NCBI RefSeq assembly: GCF_900163545.1
Contig: NZ_FUHW01000019.1
Coordinates: 1 to 64,000, forward strand
DNA length: 64,000 nucleotides
Reading direction: 5' to 3'
From: Arthrobacter rhombi
Lineage (GTDB): Bacteria > Actinomycetota > Actinomycetes > Actinomycetales > Micrococcaceae
Shown: in pieces, positions 1 through 10,536 of the stretch
Layout of the letters: each line of letters opens with the position of its first letter
Numbering within the stretch: the stretch's first letter is position 1
Translations under genes and position numbers: made by a program
The notes under the pieces: generated by a model
Seen by the model: only the letters and a program-made list of their open reading frames with translations
Databases searched by the model: none
Told to the model about the DNA's origin: nothing

Positions 1-1
1 T

Positions 2-91
2 GAAGGGTTGAAGGCCCGGGTGACCGCCCTGGCTACCGCCCACCCGCTCTACCCGAAACTTCCCCACCTCTCTTCCACGATTGGAGCCTGA
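2..91 (+). CDS. glyA: Serine hydroxymethyltransferase, C-terminal end only
   Basis: Only the last 29 codons are inside the window; the frame opens at base 2 and stops with TGA at 89-91, two bases before soxB. The visible peptide contains the segment [10 protein letters not shown], which resembles the C-terminal tail of GlyA proteins (a helix ending in FPLYP or HPLYP). GlyA interconverts serine and glycine using methylene-tetrahydrofolate, the product of sarcosine oxidase, so its position directly before soxBDAG fits. The call rests on a short tail plus context. Confidence 0.7.
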   Translation, partial: EGLKARVTALATAHPLYPKLPHLSSTIGA

Positions 92-93
92 TC

Positions 94-1311
94 ATGGCCG
101 ATCTCCTGCCCGAGCACCCCGAATTCCTGTGGCGCAATGCCGAGCCCAAGCCCTCCTATGACGCAGTGATCGTCGGCGGCGGCGGACACGGTCTGGCCAC
201 CGCCTACTACCTCGCCAAGAACCATGGCATGACGAATATCGCCATCCTGGAACGCGGCTGGCTAGCCGGCGGCAACATGGCCCGGAACACCACGATCATC
301 CGCTCGAACTACCTGTGGGATGAGAGCGCCGCGCTGTACGAGCACTCCCTCAAGCTCTGGGAAGGGCTGCCCGAGGAACTGGATTACGACTTCCTGTTCT
401 CCCAGCGCGGCGTGATGAACGTGGCCCACACCCTGCAGGAAGTGCGCGACTCCAAGCGTCGGGTCAACGCCAACGTCCTCAACGGCGTGGACGCCGAATG
501 GTTGGACCCCAGCCAGGTCAAGGAGCTGTGCCCGATCATCAACACCGGGGACGACATCCGCTACCCGGTCATGGGCGCCACCTACCAGCCGCGCGCCGGC
601 ATCGCCAAGCACGACCATGTCGCCTGGGCTTTCGCCCGCAAATGCGACGAGATGGGCGTGGACATCATCCAGAACTGCGAAGTCACCGGATTCGTCAAGG
701 ACGGCAACCGCGTCGTCGGCGTCGAAACCAGCCAGGGACGCATCCTCACCGACAAGGTCGGCTTATGCGGTGCCGGTCACTCCTCGGTCCTGGCCGAAAT
801 GGCGGGATTCGAACTGCCGATCCAGTCCCATCCGCTGCAGGCTCTGGTCTCCGAGCTCTTCGAGCCGGTCCACCCCACGGTCGTGATGTCCAACCACGTC
901 CACGTCTACGTTTCGCAGGCGCATAAGGGTGAGCTGGTCATGGGCGCCGGGGTGGACCCCTATAACGGTTATGGCCAGCGGGGCGCCTTCCACGTCATCG
1001 AAGAACAGATGTCCGCCGCCGTGGAACTGTTCCCGATCTTCTCCCGGGCGCATCTGCTGCGCACCTGGGGCGGCATCGTCGACGTGACCATGGATGCCTC
1101 CCCGATCGTCTCTCCGACACCGATCGAGGGCATGTACGTGAACTGTGGCTGGGGCACCGGTGGCTTCAAGGGAACCCCCGCCGCCGGCTACACCTTCGCC
1201 CACACGATCGCGACGGGGGAAGCACATCCGCTGAACGCCCCCTATGCGCTGGACCGTTTCGAGACCGGACAGCTGATCGACGAGCACGGCGCTGCCGCCG
1301 TCGCCCACTAG
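94..1311 (+). CDS. soxB: Sarcosine oxidase, beta subunit
   Basis: 405 aa, the usual length for the beta subunit of heterotetrameric sarcosine oxidase. This subunit oxidises sarcosine to glycine with release of a one-carbon unit to tetrahydrofolate and hydrogen peroxide. A dinucleotide-binding motif (GGGGHG, residues 28-33) opens the FAD domain, and the C-terminal part has the [14 protein letters not shown] segment typical of DAO-family enzymes. His173, in the context AKHDHVAW, sits where the Corynebacterium enzyme carries covalently bound FMN. The gene starts two bases after the glyA stop and is the first of four adjacent sox genes, so an operon is near certain. Confidence 0.96.
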   Translation: MADLLPEHPEFLWRNAEPKPSYDAVIVGGGGHGLATAYYLAKNHGMTNIAILERGWLAGGNMARNTTIIRSNYLWDESAALYEHSLKLWEGLPEELDYDFLFSQRGVMNVAHTLQEVRDSKRRVNANVLNGVDAEWLDPSQVKELCPIINTGDDIRYPVMGATYQPRAGIAKHDHVAWAFARKCDEMGVDIIQNCEVTGFVKDGNRVVGVETSQGRILTDKVGLCGAGHSSVLAEMAGFELPIQSHPLQALVSELFEPVHPTVVMSNHVHVYVSQAHKGELVMGAGVDPYNGYGQRGAFHVIEEQMSAAVELFPIFSRAHLLRTWGGIVDVTMDASPIVSPTPIEGMYVNCGWGTGGFKGTPAAGYTFAHTIATGEAHPLNAPYALDRFETGQLIDEHGAAAVAH

Positions 1312-1337
1312 ACCCCTCACCGTCAAAAGGACTTCCC

Positions 1338-1667
1338 ATGCTGCTCATTGAATGCCCGAACTGCGGGCCACGCGATGAAACCGAATACCACTACGGGGGT
1401 CAGGCGCATGTTGCCTACCCGGAGAACCCTGCGGAGCTGACCGACAGCGAATGGTCGCGCTACCTCTTCTACCGCAAAAACCCCAAGGGCATCTTCGCCG
1501 AACGCTGGAACCACGCGGCAGGCTGCCGCAAATGGTTCAACGCGCTACGAGACACCTCGACCTACGAAATCCAAGCCATCTACCAACTGGATGAGCCACG
1601 ACCGGATCTGACATCCCCCGAGCTGGCCCAGGCACGGCAGAACACCCCCGAAGGAGGAGCACGATGA
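1338..1667 (+). CDS. soxD: Sarcosine oxidase, delta subunit
   Basis: 109 aa. The small delta subunit is a zinc-binding structural component of heterotetrameric sarcosine oxidase. The N-terminal CPNCGPRDE motif (Cys6, Cys9) and the later HAAGCRKWF segment supply the Cys/His ligands expected for zinc. The gene lies 26 bases after soxB with an AAAGGA-type ribosome binding site, and its stop overlaps the soxA start (ATGA), consistent with translational coupling in stoichiometric amounts. Confidence 0.95.
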   Translation: MLLIECPNCGPRDETEYHYGGQAHVAYPENPAELTDSEWSRYLFYRKNPKGIFAERWNHAAGCRKWFNALRDTSTYEIQAIYQLDEPRPDLTSPELAQARQNTPEGGAR

Positions 1668-4594
1668 GCCCCACGCAGCCCGCAGCGCCGCTGGCAGGTC
1701 GACTTGAGGCCGAGCAGGTCCAGGGTCGCGGGATCGACAGGTCCCGCACCATCAGCTTCACCCTCGACGGACAGAGCCTCGAGGCCCATCCCGGTGACAC
1801 GGTCGCCTCGGCCGCTCTCGCCGCCGGGCACATCGCCTGCGGCAACTCGCTGTACCTGGGCCGCCCCCGCGGCATCCTGGCAGCCGGTGTCGAGGAACCC
1901 AACGCACTGATCACCGTGGCCTCCCGCTTTGCCGGCCAGGTCGACGAGTCCATGCTCCCGGCCACGGTCACGCACGTGACCGACGGAATGAAAGCCAACT
2001 ACCTCAGTGGCTTGGGTGTGCTGGACCCGCGCCGTGACGAGGCCTACTACGACCGCAAGTACGTGCACGCCGATGTGCTCGTCGTCGGCGCCGGGCCGGC
2101 AGGTCTGGCCGCAGCCCGGCAGGCAGCAGCCGCCGGTGCCCGCACGATCCTGATCGACGAACAGCCTGAGCCGGGTGGATCGTTGCTCTCCTCCAGCACC
2201 GAGGAGATCAACGGTGTCCCGGCGGCCCAGTGGGCCGCCGAAACCGCCCAGGAATTGGAGCAGGGGCAGGAGTTCACCTATCTGGCCCGCACCACTGCCT
2301 TCGGAGCCTACGACGAGAACTACATCATCGCCGTACAGCGTCGCACCGACCACCTGGCCGAGGACCCGGGTGTCGGCGTCTCCCGCGAACGCATCTGGCA
2401 TATCCGCGCCCAGCAGGTCGTGTTGGCCACCGGTGCCCATGAGCGTCCGCTGGTCTTCGCCAACAACGACCGCCCCGGCGTCATGCTCGCCTCAGCGGTC
2501 CGCAGCTACCTGAACCGGTACGGTGTCGCCGCCGGCTCCCGCGTCGTGGTGGCCACCACCAACGACGCCGCCTACGCAACGGTCGCCGACCTGCACGCAG
2601 CCGGTGTGGACGTCGCAGCGGTCGTCGATGCCCGCACCGAGGCCTCTGCCGAGGCGTCGAAGGTGCTCTCGGCCACCGGCGTCCGCTCCATCCTCGGATC
2701 CGCTGTGGTGGACACCGCAGGCGATCAAGCAGGTCGGGTTGCTTCGGTCAGTGTCAGTGCACTGGATCAGGAAGGCCAGGCCACCGGCACCGCCGAGGAG
2801 ATCGACGCCGACCTGTTGGCCGTCTCCAACGGCTGGAGCCCGGTCGTGCACCTCTACAGCCAGCGTCAGGGCAAGGTCGCCTGGAATCAGGACATCGCGG
2901 CCTTCGTTCCGGGCAAACCGCTGAAGAACATGCACACGGCAGGGGCCTTGAACGGTTCCTACGATCTGGCCTCCTGCCTGTCCGAGGGCCACGCCCGCGG
3001 TGGCGACGCCATCGCCGCCGTCGGGCAGTCGGCCTCCGTCGTTGCTGCATCCGCCGCAACCTGCGCCATCGCGCCATCACGGCCGCTGTGGCTCGTGCAT
3101 GGCACCGAAGGCAGCGAGGGCGAATGGGACACCCATTTCGTGGACCTGCAGCGCGACCAGACCGTGGCCGACGTCGTCCGCTCCACCGGGGCCGGCATGC
3201 GTTCGGTGGAACACATCAAGCGCTACACCTCGATCAGTACCGCCAACGACCAGGGCAAGACCAGTGGCGTGGCAGCCATCGGTGTGATCGCCGCTGTCTT
3301 GGGCATCGACGAGCTCGGGGAGATCGGCACCACCACGTTCCGTGCCCCCTACACCCCGGTGGCCTTCGCCGCCTTGGCCGGCCGCCAGCGCGGGCAGATG
3401 CTCGACCCGGCCCGGTTGACCTCCATCCACCCCTGGCATCTGGCCCACGGCGCCGTCTTCGAGGACGTCGGACAGTGGAAGCGGCCCCGCTACTTCCCGC
3501 TGGACGGGGAAGACATGGATACCGCTGTTCAGCGCGAATGCGCGGCAACCCGTGAATCCGTGGGCTTCCAGGACGCCACGACCTTGGGCAAGATCGAGAT
3601 CCGTGGTCGTGATGCCGGGGAGTTCCTGGGCCGGATCTACACCAATGGGTTCAAGAAGCTCAAGGGCGGGATGGGCCGTTACGGTCTGATGTGCACCCCC
3701 GATGGGATGATCTACGACGACGGCGTGACGCTGCGGTTGGAAGAGAATCGCTATTTCATGACCACCACCACCGGTGGCGCGGCGAAGATTCTGGACTGGC
3801 TGGAGGAATGGCTGCAGACCGAGTGGCCGGACCTGGATGTGGTGTGCACGTCGGTGACCGAGCAGTACTCCACGGTGGCCGTCGTCGGACCCAAATCCCG
3901 CGCCGTCATCGCCAAGCTCGCCCCCGACCTGGACCTGTCCAACGAGAACTTCAAGTTCATGGCCTTCCGCGAAACCACGTTGGCCAACGGGATCCCGGCA
4001 CGGATCTGCCGGATCTCCTTCTCCGGGGAACTGGCCTTCGAAATCAATGTGTCGGCCTGGTACGGGCTCAAGGTATGGGAAGACGTCGCCGCAGCCGGCG
4101 CCGAATTCAACATCACCCCGTACGGCACCGAGACCATGCACGTGCTGCGCGCCGAAAAGGGATTCATCATCGTCGGTCAGGACACCGACGGCACGGTGAC
4201 CCCGCAGGACGCCGGGATGGACTGGGTGGTTTCCAAGCTCAAGGACTTCATCGGCAACCGCTCCTACGCCCGTGCCGATACGGCCCGCGGGGACCGCAAG
4301 CACCTGGTGGGTGTGCTGCCGGTGAATAAGACCACGCTGCTGCCCGAGGGCGCCCAGCTGGTGAACGCCGGAACGCCCATCACCCCGGAACAGGGTCCGG
4401 TGCCCATGGAGGGCCACGTGACCTCCAGCTACCGCAGCCCGGCCCTGGGCCGGACCTTCGGTCTGGCCTTGGTCAAGAACGGCCGGAACCGCATGGGCGA
4501 GGTCGTCCAGTCCTTGCTGGACGGCGAACTCGTCGACGTCGAAATCACATCCCCCATCCTCTACGACCCTGAAGGGAGCCGTCGCGATGGCTGA
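1664..4594 (+). CDS. soxA: Sarcosine oxidase, alpha subunit
   Basis: 976 aa, typical for the alpha subunit. Domains in order: an N-terminal 2Fe-2S-ferredoxin-like fold (about 20-110); a pyridine nucleotide-disulphide oxidoreductase type domain that binds NAD, with GAGPAG near residue 142; and a C-terminal GcvT/aminomethyltransferase-like domain (about 590-960) that binds tetrahydrofolate and receives the methylene group channelled from the beta-subunit active site. It overlaps soxD by 4 bases and soxG by 8 bases. A long frame on the opposite strand here is a shadow of the high third-position GC. Confidence 0.96.
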   Translation: MSPTQPAAPLAGRLEAEQVQGRGIDRSRTISFTLDGQSLEAHPGDTVASAALAAGHIACGNSLYLGRPRGILAAGVEEPNALITVASRFAGQVDESMLPATVTHVTDGMKANYLSGLGVLDPRRDEAYYDRKYVHADVLVVGAGPAGLAAARQAAAAGARTILIDEQPEPGGSLLSSSTEEINGVPAAQWAAETAQELEQGQEFTYLARTTAFGAYDENYIIAVQRRTDHLAEDPGVGVSRERIWHIRAQQVVLATGAHERPLVFANNDRPGVMLASAVRSYLNRYGVAAGSRVVVATTNDAAYATVADLHAAGVDVAAVVDARTEASAEASKVLSATGVRSILGSAVVDTAGDQAGRVASVSVSALDQEGQATGTAEEIDADLLAVSNGWSPVVHLYSQRQGKVAWNQDIAAFVPGKPLKNMHTAGALNGSYDLASCLSEGHARGGDAIAAVGQSASVVAASAATCAIAPSRPLWLVHGTEGSEGEWDTHFVDLQRDQTVADVVRSTGAGMRSVEHIKRYTSISTANDQGKTSGVAAIGVIAAVLGIDELGEIGTTTFRAPYTPVAFAALAGRQRGQMLDPARLTSIHPWHLAHGAVFEDVGQWKRPRYFPLDGEDMDTAVQRECAATRESVGFQDATTLGKIEIRGRDAGEFLGRIYTNGFKKLKGGMGRYGLMCTPDGMIYDDGVTLRLEENRYFMTTTTGGAAKILDWLEEWLQTEWPDLDVVCTSVTEQYSTVAVVGPKSRAVIAKLAPDLDLSNENFKFMAFRETTLANGIPARICRISFSGELAFEINVSAWYGLKVWEDVAAAGAEFNITPYGTETMHVLRAEKGFIIVGQDTDGTVTPQDAGMDWVVSKLKDFIGNRSYARADTARGDRKHLVGVLPVNKTTLLPEGAQLVNAGTPITPEQGPVPMEGHVTSSYRSPALGRTFGLALVKNGRNRMGEVVQSLLDGELVDVEITSPILYDPEGSRRDG

Positions 4595-5231
4595 GAACAC
4601 CTTGGAAGCACCCGCCGTGAGCCAGGAGGTCGCCGCGCTGCGTACCAGCCCGGTCGGCTACCTGGCCCAGGACATGGCCGCCGGCTCCGTGAGCGGTGAA
4701 CGGGGGGTCACCCTCCGGGAACTGCCGTTCCTGACCCAGATCGGCCTGCGGGTCGTCCCGGGGTCGGCCACGGCCCAGGTGCTGGAATCGGCGCTGGGGC
4801 TTTCCCTGCCCCAGCGCGTGGGCGAGGTCAGCGGCAACGAGACCTTATCGGTCCTCTGGCAGGGCCCCGATGAGTTCCTGCTCGTCGGCCCACCGGACAG
4901 CGTGGATGCAGCACCCCTGGCCGCGCTCCTGGGCGACGGCGAGGACGCACTGCCCGGATCCGTCGTCGAACTCTCCGGAAACCGCACCACCCTGGAGCTT
5001 TCGGGCCCCTCGGCCCGGTCGGTCCTGGAAAAGGGCTGCCATTTCGACCTGCACCCCTCGGTCTTCGGCACCGGTTCGGCCGTCTCCACGGCCATCGGCC
5101 CCGTGCCGGTGTTCTTGTGGAAGACGGAAGAGAACACGTTCCGGATCCTGCCCCGCGCCTCCTTCGCGGACTACATGGTGCACTGGCTGCTCGATGCCAT
5201 GCTCGAATTCGCGGCGGCAGAGGTTCCCTGA
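4587..5231 (+). CDS. soxG: Sarcosine oxidase, gamma subunit
   Basis: 214 aa. The gamma subunit has a GcvT-like fold with no catalytic role of its own and completes the alpha-beta-gamma-delta heterotetramer. The sequence shows the family pattern: an [14 protein letters not shown] segment in the middle and [16 protein letters not shown] near the C terminus. It overlaps soxA by 8 bases and its TGA overlaps the sdaA ATG by one base (TGATG), so translation probably runs straight on into sdaA. Confidence 0.94.
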   Translation: MAENTLEAPAVSQEVAALRTSPVGYLAQDMAAGSVSGERGVTLRELPFLTQIGLRVVPGSATAQVLESALGLSLPQRVGEVSGNETLSVLWQGPDEFLLVGPPDSVDAAPLAALLGDGEDALPGSVVELSGNRTTLELSGPSARSVLEKGCHFDLHPSVFGTGSAVSTAIGPVPVFLWKTEENTFRILPRASFADYMVHWLLDAMLEFAAAEVP

Positions 5232-6631
5232 TGGCACTGAGCACTCTGGACCTGTTCTCGGTCGGAATCGGTCCGTCCTCCTCCCATACGGTGGGTCCCA
5301 TGCGGGCAGCCCGGCGGTTCACCGCCGGGCTGGCCGCGGACTCCCTGCTGGACTCGGTGGCCCGCGTCAAGGCCGAACTCTTCGGCTCCTTGGGGGCCAC
5401 CGGGATCGGACACCACTCGGACCAGGCGGTGATCCTGGGTCTGGCCGGCCACGACCCGGCGACCGTCAACACAGACACCGCCGGGGACCTGGTGTCCTCC
5501 TGCATCCGTGAGGGGCGACTGCCGCTGGACGGTGGCTCCGATATCGACTTCAACGACGAACGTGATGTGGTCCTGCATCGGCGCAAATCGTTGCCGGCCC
5601 ACCCCAACGGCATGATTTTCCAGGCCTTCGGGGCGGATGGGGAGACGATCCGGGAGAGCACCTACTACTCCATCGGCGGTGGGTTCGTCGTCGACGACGT
5701 CTCCGCCGAAGCCGACCAGCTGGTCTCCGACGAAACCCCGTTGCCGCATCCGTTCAGCAGCGGAGGTGAACTGCTGGCCGCCTGCCGGACCTCCGGGCTG
5801 TCCATTGCCGAAGTGATGATGGCCAACGAGAACTCGTGGCGGCCCGAAGCGGAAACCCGTGCCGCGCTGCTGCATATCTGGTCGGTCATGGAGGAATGTG
5901 TGGAAAACGGCTGCACCCGCACCGAACCCGTGCTGCCCGGCGGGCTGAAGGTCCGCCGTCGGGCCCCGGAACTGCGGGAGAAGCTGCGCCAGCAGGAGGC
6001 GGATGGCCGGATCGGTGGTCTGGAACCGGCCGACCCGCTCTGGGCGATGGAATGGGTGAACCTCTATGCCCTGGCCGTGAACGAGGAGAACGCCTCGGGC
6101 GGTCGCATCGTCACGGCACCGACCAACGGGGCCGCAGGCATCATTCCTGCGGTGCTGCATTTCTATGCACGGTTCATCGACGGCGCGGATGAGGACGGGA
6201 TCGTCACCTTCCTGCTCACCGCCGCGGCCATCGGCATCCTGTTCAAGCAGAACGCGTCGATCTCCGGCGCCGAGGTCGGCTGCCAGGGTGAAGTCGGTTC
6301 CGCCTGCTCGATGGCTGCCGCCGGGATCTGCGCAGTACTGGGCGGCACACCCGAACAAGTCGAAAACGCCGCGGAAATCGGAATTGAGCATAATCTGGGC
6401 TTGACCTGCGACCCGGTGGGCGGGCTGGTACAGATCCCCTGTATCGAACGCAATGCCATCGCCTCGGTCAAGGCCATCAACGCGGCCCGGCTGGCACGCC
6501 ACGGCGACGGCGAACATCGTGTCACCCTGGACCAGGCCATCGAAACGATGCGTCAGACGGGAGCCGATATGAAGGATAAGTACAAGGAAACCTCGCGCGG
6601 CGGCCTCGCCGTGAACGTCATCGAGTGCTGA
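5231..6631 (+). CDS. sdaA: L-serine ammonia-lyase, iron-sulphur dependent, single chain
   Basis: 466 aa with the start at the ATG that overlaps the soxG stop; a longer in-frame extension would lie inside soxG and is rejected. It deaminates L-serine to pyruvate and ammonia, the exit of the glycine-betaine/sarcosine route into central metabolism. The N-terminal beta domain shows [19 protein letters not shown]; the alpha domain carries the 4Fe-4S cysteines in the [15 protein letters not shown] and TCDPVGG...PC segments. Cytoplasmic and oxygen-sensitive in known members. Position after soxG and before purU makes this a sarcosine-to-pyruvate operon. Confidence 0.96.
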   Translation: MALSTLDLFSVGIGPSSSHTVGPMRAARRFTAGLAADSLLDSVARVKAELFGSLGATGIGHHSDQAVILGLAGHDPATVNTDTAGDLVSSCIREGRLPLDGGSDIDFNDERDVVLHRRKSLPAHPNGMIFQAFGADGETIRESTYYSIGGGFVVDDVSAEADQLVSDETPLPHPFSSGGELLAACRTSGLSIAEVMMANENSWRPEAETRAALLHIWSVMEECVENGCTRTEPVLPGGLKVRRRAPELREKLRQQEADGRIGGLEPADPLWAMEWVNLYALAVNEENASGGRIVTAPTNGAAGIIPAVLHFYARFIDGADEDGIVTFLLTAAAIGILFKQNASISGAEVGCQGEVGSACSMAAAGICAVLGGTPEQVENAAEIGIEHNLGLTCDPVGGLVQIPCIERNAIASVKAINAARLARHGDGEHRVTLDQAIETMRQTGADMKDKYKETSRGGLAVNVIEC

Positions 6632-6662
6632 GCACCCCTCCTCCACGAGAAAGCAGGACACC

Positions 6663-7568
6663 ATGGTCCAGGCCTCCGAATCCCCCCTCCACGAATTCGT
6701 GCTGAGCTTGGACTGCCCCGAACGGCCGGGCATCGTCCATGCCGTTTCGGGGTTCCTGCTCAAACATGGCGGGGACATCCATGAGCTGCGCCAATTTGAT
6801 GACTTCCATGAGGGCAGGTTCTTCCTGCGGGTCCACTTCGTCAGCCGTCCGGGCCCCGACTCGCCGCAGGTCGCCGTGGATCCGGAGCTGGAACTGCAAC
6901 GGCTGCGTGGGGCCTTCTCCGAACTCGGGGCCGGCTACCAGATGCAGTGGAGCCTGCGGCCGCTGAACGAAAAGCGCCGCGTGCTGGTCATGGTCTCCAA
7001 ATTCGGTCACTGCCTCAACGACCTGCTGTACCGTTCCCGGATGGGTGAACTGCCCGTGGAGATCGTTGCGGTCGTCTCCAACCACCTCGACCACCAGTCA
7101 TTGGTTCAATGGCATGGGATCGACTACCACCATGTGCCCGTCACCGCGGAAACCAAACCCGCGGCCGAGGCCCGGCTACTGGAGCTGATGGAGGACTACG
7201 ACGTCGAACTGGTGGTTCTGGCGCGCTACATGCAGATCCTTTCCGACGAGTTGAGCCGCCAGCTCACCGGACGCACCATCAACATCCACCATTCCTTCCT
7301 TCCCAGTTTCAAGGGGGCCAAGCCCTATCACCAGGCCCACGCCCGCGGCGTGAAGACCGTCGGGGCGACAGCCCACTACGTGAACAGCGAACTGGACGAG
7401 GGGCCGATCATCTCCCAACAGGTTCAGGACGTCGACCACACCTTCTCCCCCGCCGATCTGGTCGCCGCAGGACGCGATACCGAATGCCGGGCGCTCTCCA
7501 ACGCCGTGCGTTGGCATTGCGAGGGCCGGGTCTTTCTGCTGGAGAACAGGACAGTGGTCCTGCGCTAG
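6663..7568 (+). CDS. purU: Formyltetrahydrofolate deformylase
   Basis: 301 aa. It hydrolyses 10-formyl-tetrahydrofolate to formate and free tetrahydrofolate. An N-terminal ACT domain (about 10-90, starting LDCPERPGIVHAVSGFL) precedes a formyltransferase-type catalytic domain with the INIHHSFLPSFKGAKPYHQA segment and the downstream DEGPIISQQV. Spaced 31 bases after sdaA with AGAAAGCAGGA before the ATG. In sarcosine-degradation clusters it recycles the folate loaded by SoxA; the formate could feed a formate-oxidising enzyme such as the molybdoenzyme at 38-40 kb, which is an inference. Confidence 0.95.
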   Translation: MVQASESPLHEFVLSLDCPERPGIVHAVSGFLLKHGGDIHELRQFDDFHEGRFFLRVHFVSRPGPDSPQVAVDPELELQRLRGAFSELGAGYQMQWSLRPLNEKRRVLVMVSKFGHCLNDLLYRSRMGELPVEIVAVVSNHLDHQSLVQWHGIDYHHVPVTAETKPAAEARLLELMEDYDVELVVLARYMQILSDELSRQLTGRTINIHHSFLPSFKGAKPYHQAHARGVKTVGATAHYVNSELDEGPIISQQVQDVDHTFSPADLVAAGRDTECRALSNAVRWHCEGRVFLLENRTVVLR

Positions 7569-7578
7569 CCGGCGACGA

Positions 7579-7616
7579 TAGGCTGGAGGACCAGGATGCC
7601 TCCCCGCGCGGGGAGG
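7579..7616 (+). promoter_or_regulatory. Possible -10 box and leader hairpin ahead of the universal stress gene
   Basis: TAGGCT at 7579-7584 is identical to the -10 of the two riboswitch promoters described at 14.5 and 25.9 kb. It is followed by a perfect 7-bp hairpin (CCTCCCC at 7599-7605, GGGGAGG at 7610-7616, loop GCGC) that ends 14 bases before the start codon. The hairpin could equally be a terminator for purU; it has no T-tract. No good -35 box is visible. Confidence 0.35.
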
Positions 7617-7630
7617 GAGCGGAGGTTGGG

Positions 7631-8089
7631 ATGGCACAGGAACGCCAGGCACTGGTCATTGTCGGAGTCGATGGTTCCGCTTCGTCGGTGGAGGCCCTCC
7701 GTCAGGCACAGCATGTTGCCGTCGGCTTAGACGCCCGGATCGAGGCGACCGCCTGCTGGGATTACCCGCCGATGCCCGAACGATACGAAGTCATGGGCAT
7801 CGAGGGATTCGAAGAACGCGTCGAACATACGGTCGCCGCCGCCTTGAAGGAGGCCTACGGGCCTGAGCTTCCGGAGAATGTGTCGGTGCGGTTGCGTCAG
7901 GGCAGCGCCCGACCGACGCTGATCGAAGCCAGCAAGGAAGCCGATATGCTCATCGTCGGTCGCCGGGGCCGTGGAGGGTTCGTCGGATTGCTGATGGGCT
8001 CGGTCAGTTCGGCCTGCATCGCCAGAGCTTACTGCCCGGTGCTGGTCGTGCGCGGTCCGGCCCTGGCCGATACCGAGATCCCCGACTAA
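7631..8089 (+). CDS. Universal stress protein (UspA family)
   Basis: 152 aa, one Usp domain. The start is the ATG preceded by GGAGG; the open frame continues upstream through purU in another frame and is rejected. An N-terminal GVDGS motif and the C-terminal ATP-binding signature G-x2-G-x9-G(S), visible as GRRGRGGFVGLLMGSVSS, place it in the ATP-binding class. Family members bind ATP and act in stress or dormancy; the specific partner is unknown. It stands between the sarcosine operon and convergent genes, so it is probably monocistronic. Confidence 0.92.
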   Translation: MAQERQALVIVGVDGSASSVEALRQAQHVAVGLDARIEATACWDYPPMPERYEVMGIEGFEERVEHTVAAALKEAYGPELPENVSVRLRQGSARPTLIEASKEADMLIVGRRGRGGFVGLLMGSVSSACIARAYCPVLVVRGPALADTEIPD

Positions 8090-8116
8090 TCCACGCCCCG
8101 CCCCGGAGCCCGATAC

Positions 8117-8716
8117 TCAGGGCCCCAGCGCCTCCACGGCACAGCCGATGAGCAGGACGTAGCCGGCGGCCACGGCACAGGCCGGGGCAGCCACCACGGT
8201 GGTGGTCAGCCCGAGGCCCAGCCCCACCAGGCCCAGCACCACCAGGCACGCCCCGAGCCAGAGGAAGACCGGTGCGGCGAAGGCCCGGGCATAGGGCAGG
8301 AAGTGTGCGCCCACCGCCAGCGCAATCACCGCCGGTTGAAGCTCTTCATGTCCGGTGGATTCCAGCCACCGCATCCCGATGAACATGATCGCCAACATGC
8401 CCAGCACGCCGCCGACGTAGACGATCCCGCCGGTCCGGTCCGGCCGCGGATGGGGTGGGAGCGGCCGGGGTCGCAGGAGCACCGCCCAGATCCACAGTCC
8501 GAGCGCGGCCAACCCCAGGAGCCGCAGGGCGGCGGTCCAGGGTCCGGGTAGGGCCTCGGTGTTGAAGAAAATGAAGGCGCAGCCGCCCAGCGCGCCGACC
8601 AGGGACCCGGAGACGCGGGGATGGCCGAGGCGGCGGTAACCGGGCACGGGGGCCAGGCTACCGCCGCCGTCGCTTCTGGTGTCGGTCAGATCGGTGCTCA
8701 TCGGGCGGGTTTTCAT
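8117..8716 (-). CDS. Hypothetical multi-pass membrane protein
   Basis: 199 aa; I do not recognise a family. The first 35 residues are polar and Gly/Pro-rich, followed by about six hydrophobic stretches (near residues 38-50, 62-82, 98-115, 128-145, 148-170 and 174-195), so an integral membrane protein is likely. The ATG at 8716 has AGGA 5 bases upstream and is preferred; an internal ATG at 8701 has no ribosome binding site. It is convergent with the universal stress gene, 27 bases apart. No conserved catalytic residues stand out. Confidence 0.75.
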   Translation of the reverse strand: MKTRPMSTDLTDTRSDGGGSLAPVPGYRRLGHPRVSGSLVGALGGCAFIFFNTEALPGPWTAALRLLGLAALGLWIWAVLLRPRPLPPHPRPDRTGGIVYVGGVLGMLAIMFIGMRWLESTGHEELQPAVIALAVGAHFLPYARAFAAPVFLWLGACLVVLGLVGLGLGLTTTVVAAPACAVAAGYVLLIGCAVEALGP

Positions 8717-8814
8717 GTCCTGTTTCCCTCGTCGGTTCTTCCACCACGGTAGGTGGATCGCCGTTCACGGGACAGTGACATCGGTCATGACCGCGCCCAC
8801 ACCACACCCGAGCC

Positions 8815-10536
8815 TTAGTCCAGGTGGGTCGGGGCGAACATCTTCAACAAAGTCTGGACCACGACCACGTTCGGGCCCTCGGCGGCAAAGGATTCCTCCA
8901 AGGCCTGCCGGACGTCTTCGGGGGCCACGGCGCGTGCCGGGATGCCGAAGGATTCGGCCAGGGCGACAAAATCCGGGCGGGATAGTTCGGTGGCCGTCGC
9001 CTGGCCGAACGCACCTTCCATGTATTCACGCAGGATCCCGTAGCCGCCGTCGTCGACAATCAGCCAGGTCACCGCGGTGTTGTGCTGTTTGGCGGTGGCC
9101 AGCTCGGCGATCGAATACATGGCCGAACCGTCACCGGAGACCGCTAGCACGCGTCCGTCGATCCCGGTTTTGCCGTCCACGGCCAGGCCCACGGCCCCAC
9201 CGATGGCCGCCGGGTAGCCATAGCCGAGGCCGCCGGCCCCCTGAGCCGAATGGAACTCGCCCTCGCGGGCATCCCAGCAACTCCACCCCCAGTAGGCGGC
9301 AATCGTCATATCCCAGAAGGTCTGCATCGACGACGGGACCGCGGCACGGATATCGTCCATGAACTTTCGTTCCATCCCCAGGTCCTGGGCGTCCAGACGC
9401 GCTCTCACCAGGTCCAGGGTGTCGGCGACCACCTGCTCGGGGGTCTTCCCGTGCCAGTCAACAGATTCGCCCTGTTGCCCGCCTTCCGCGGTGCGCTGCT
9501 CCTCCAGAGCGTCCGAGAGGAACTGCAGGGCGGTTTTCGCGTCGGCACGGATGCCGAGCGCCGGGCTGTTGGATTCCAGCACCCGCGGTTCGGCATCAAT
9601 CTGGATCAGGCGTCCACGCGGGGCCAGGGTGAAGTAGTTGGAGGTGACTTCGCCCAGGGAGGAGCCGATGACGATGAGCACGTCGGCATCTTCGAGGATC
9701 TCGGTGGTGTGCCGGTCCTCGATCCACGATTGCAGGCTCAACGGGTGCTTCCAGGGGAAGGCTCCGTTGCCCCCGGGCGAGGAGATCACCGGGGCGCGGA
9801 GCTGTTCTGCCACGCGCAGCAGCTCGGCCTGGGCCCCTGCCCGGCGGACACCGCCACCGGCAACGATGGCCGGGCGGCGGGCCTGGCCCAGCCAGCGGAC
9901 CGCCTCCTCGATGAGTTCCACGCGCGGCGGGTGCTCGTAGGCTTCGGCGAGCGCATCGACGACCGGGGGGACGAAGACCTCGGAGAGCAGGACGTCCTGC
10001 GGGACCTCGACCCAGACCGGCCCCTGTGGCACGGTGATGGCATCGGACCAGGCGTCCTGGATGGCCGAGGGAATTCCCGAGGCATGGTGCACGGTGCGCT
10101 GGGATTTGGTGACGTTCGCTGCCGAGGCCTTCTGGTCATCGAGCTGGTGGAGCATCCCCTTGCGCCGGGCGCCGAGCCCGTCCAAGGGGATCTGGCTGGC
10201 GATGACGACCATCGGTACGCCCGTTGCGTAGGCCTCCTGCAGGCCGGCCAACGAGGTGAGTGCCCCGGGCCCGGTGGACAGGAACAGAACGCCTACTTCG
10301 CCGGTCGCCCGGGCGTAGCCGTCGGCCGCGAAGGCCGAGTTGTTCTCCACGCGGGAGGAGACGAATTCCAGTGGTGAACGGGAGAGGGCATCGAACAGGC
10401 CCAAGGCGTGCTGCCCCGGAATCCCGAAGACCGTCCGGGCGCCGAGCCCGCTGAGGGTCTCGATCGCCAGGTCGCCACCATTGCGCGGGGCGGTGTTCCC
10501 GGAGGTTTCCGGGGTGTTCTGCAAGGAGTCGGGCAC
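8815..10536 (-). CDS. Thiamine pyrophosphate-dependent decarboxylase, AruI-like
   Basis: 573 aa, GTG start placed directly after the ureohydrolase stop (TAA then GTG, no gap). Three-domain POX/acetolactate-synthase-like fold: Pyr domain with VENNSAFAADGYARATG (catalytic Glu) and GPG, central domain, and C-terminal PP domain with GDGSAMYSIAEL...DDGGYG, the TPP/Mg site with Asp where Asn is commoner. Automatic annotation would probably say acetolactate synthase large subunit. The neighbours argue otherwise: next to a guanidino-substrate ureohydrolase, a symporter and a catabolic-type regulator, the best-fitting role is 2-ketoarginine decarboxylase (AruI of the arginine transaminase pathway), giving 4-guanidinobutyraldehyde. 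The enzyme class is certain; the substrate is inferred. Confidence 0.8.
   Translation of the reverse strand: MPDSLQNTPETSGNTAPRNGGDLAIETLSGLGARTVFGIPGQHALGLFDALSRSPLEFVSSRVENNSAFAADGYARATGEVGVLFLSTGPGALTSLAGLQEAYATGVPMVVIASQIPLDGLGARRKGMLHQLDDQKASAANVTKSQRTVHHASGIPSAIQDAWSDAITVPQGPVWVEVPQDVLLSEVFVPPVVDALAEAYEHPPRVELIEEAVRWLGQARRPAIVAGGGVRRAGAQAELLRVAEQLRAPVISSPGGNGAFPWKHPLSLQSWIEDRHTTEILEDADVLIVIGSSLGEVTSNYFTLAPRGRLIQIDAEPRVLESNSPALGIRADAKTALQFLSDALEEQRTAEGGQQGESVDWHGKTPEQVVADTLDLVRARLDAQDLGMERKFMDDIRAAVPSSMQTFWDMTIAAYWGWSCWDAREGEFHSAQGAGGLGYGYPAAIGGAVGLAVDGKTGIDGRVLAVSGDGSAMYSIAELATAKQHNTAVTWLIVDDGGYGILREYMEGAFGQATATELSRPDFVALAESFGIPARAVAPEDVRQALEESFAAEGPNVVVVQTLLKMFAPTHLD

Noticed and set aside
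3077..4600. 507-codon open frame on the minus strand opposite soxA
   Set aside because: Antisense shadow created by high GC at third positions; soxA on the other strand is a clear full-length family member.
5117..5230. Longer N-terminal extension of sdaA
   Set aside because: It lies inside soxG; the ATG at 5231 in the TGATG junction gives the family N terminus.
5171..6778. 535-codon open frame on the minus strand opposite sdaA
   Set aside because: The sdaA and soxG genes cover it, and its peptide has no recognisable domain.
9250..10377. 375-codon + strand open frame opposite the TPP enzyme gene
   Set aside because: Shadow; the minus-strand TPP enzyme has all motifs.
8815..10536. Acetolactate synthase for branched-chain amino-acid synthesis
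   Set aside because: No ilvN or ilvC neighbour; operon with a ureohydrolase and catabolic context argues against biosynthesis. Not excluded by motif alone.
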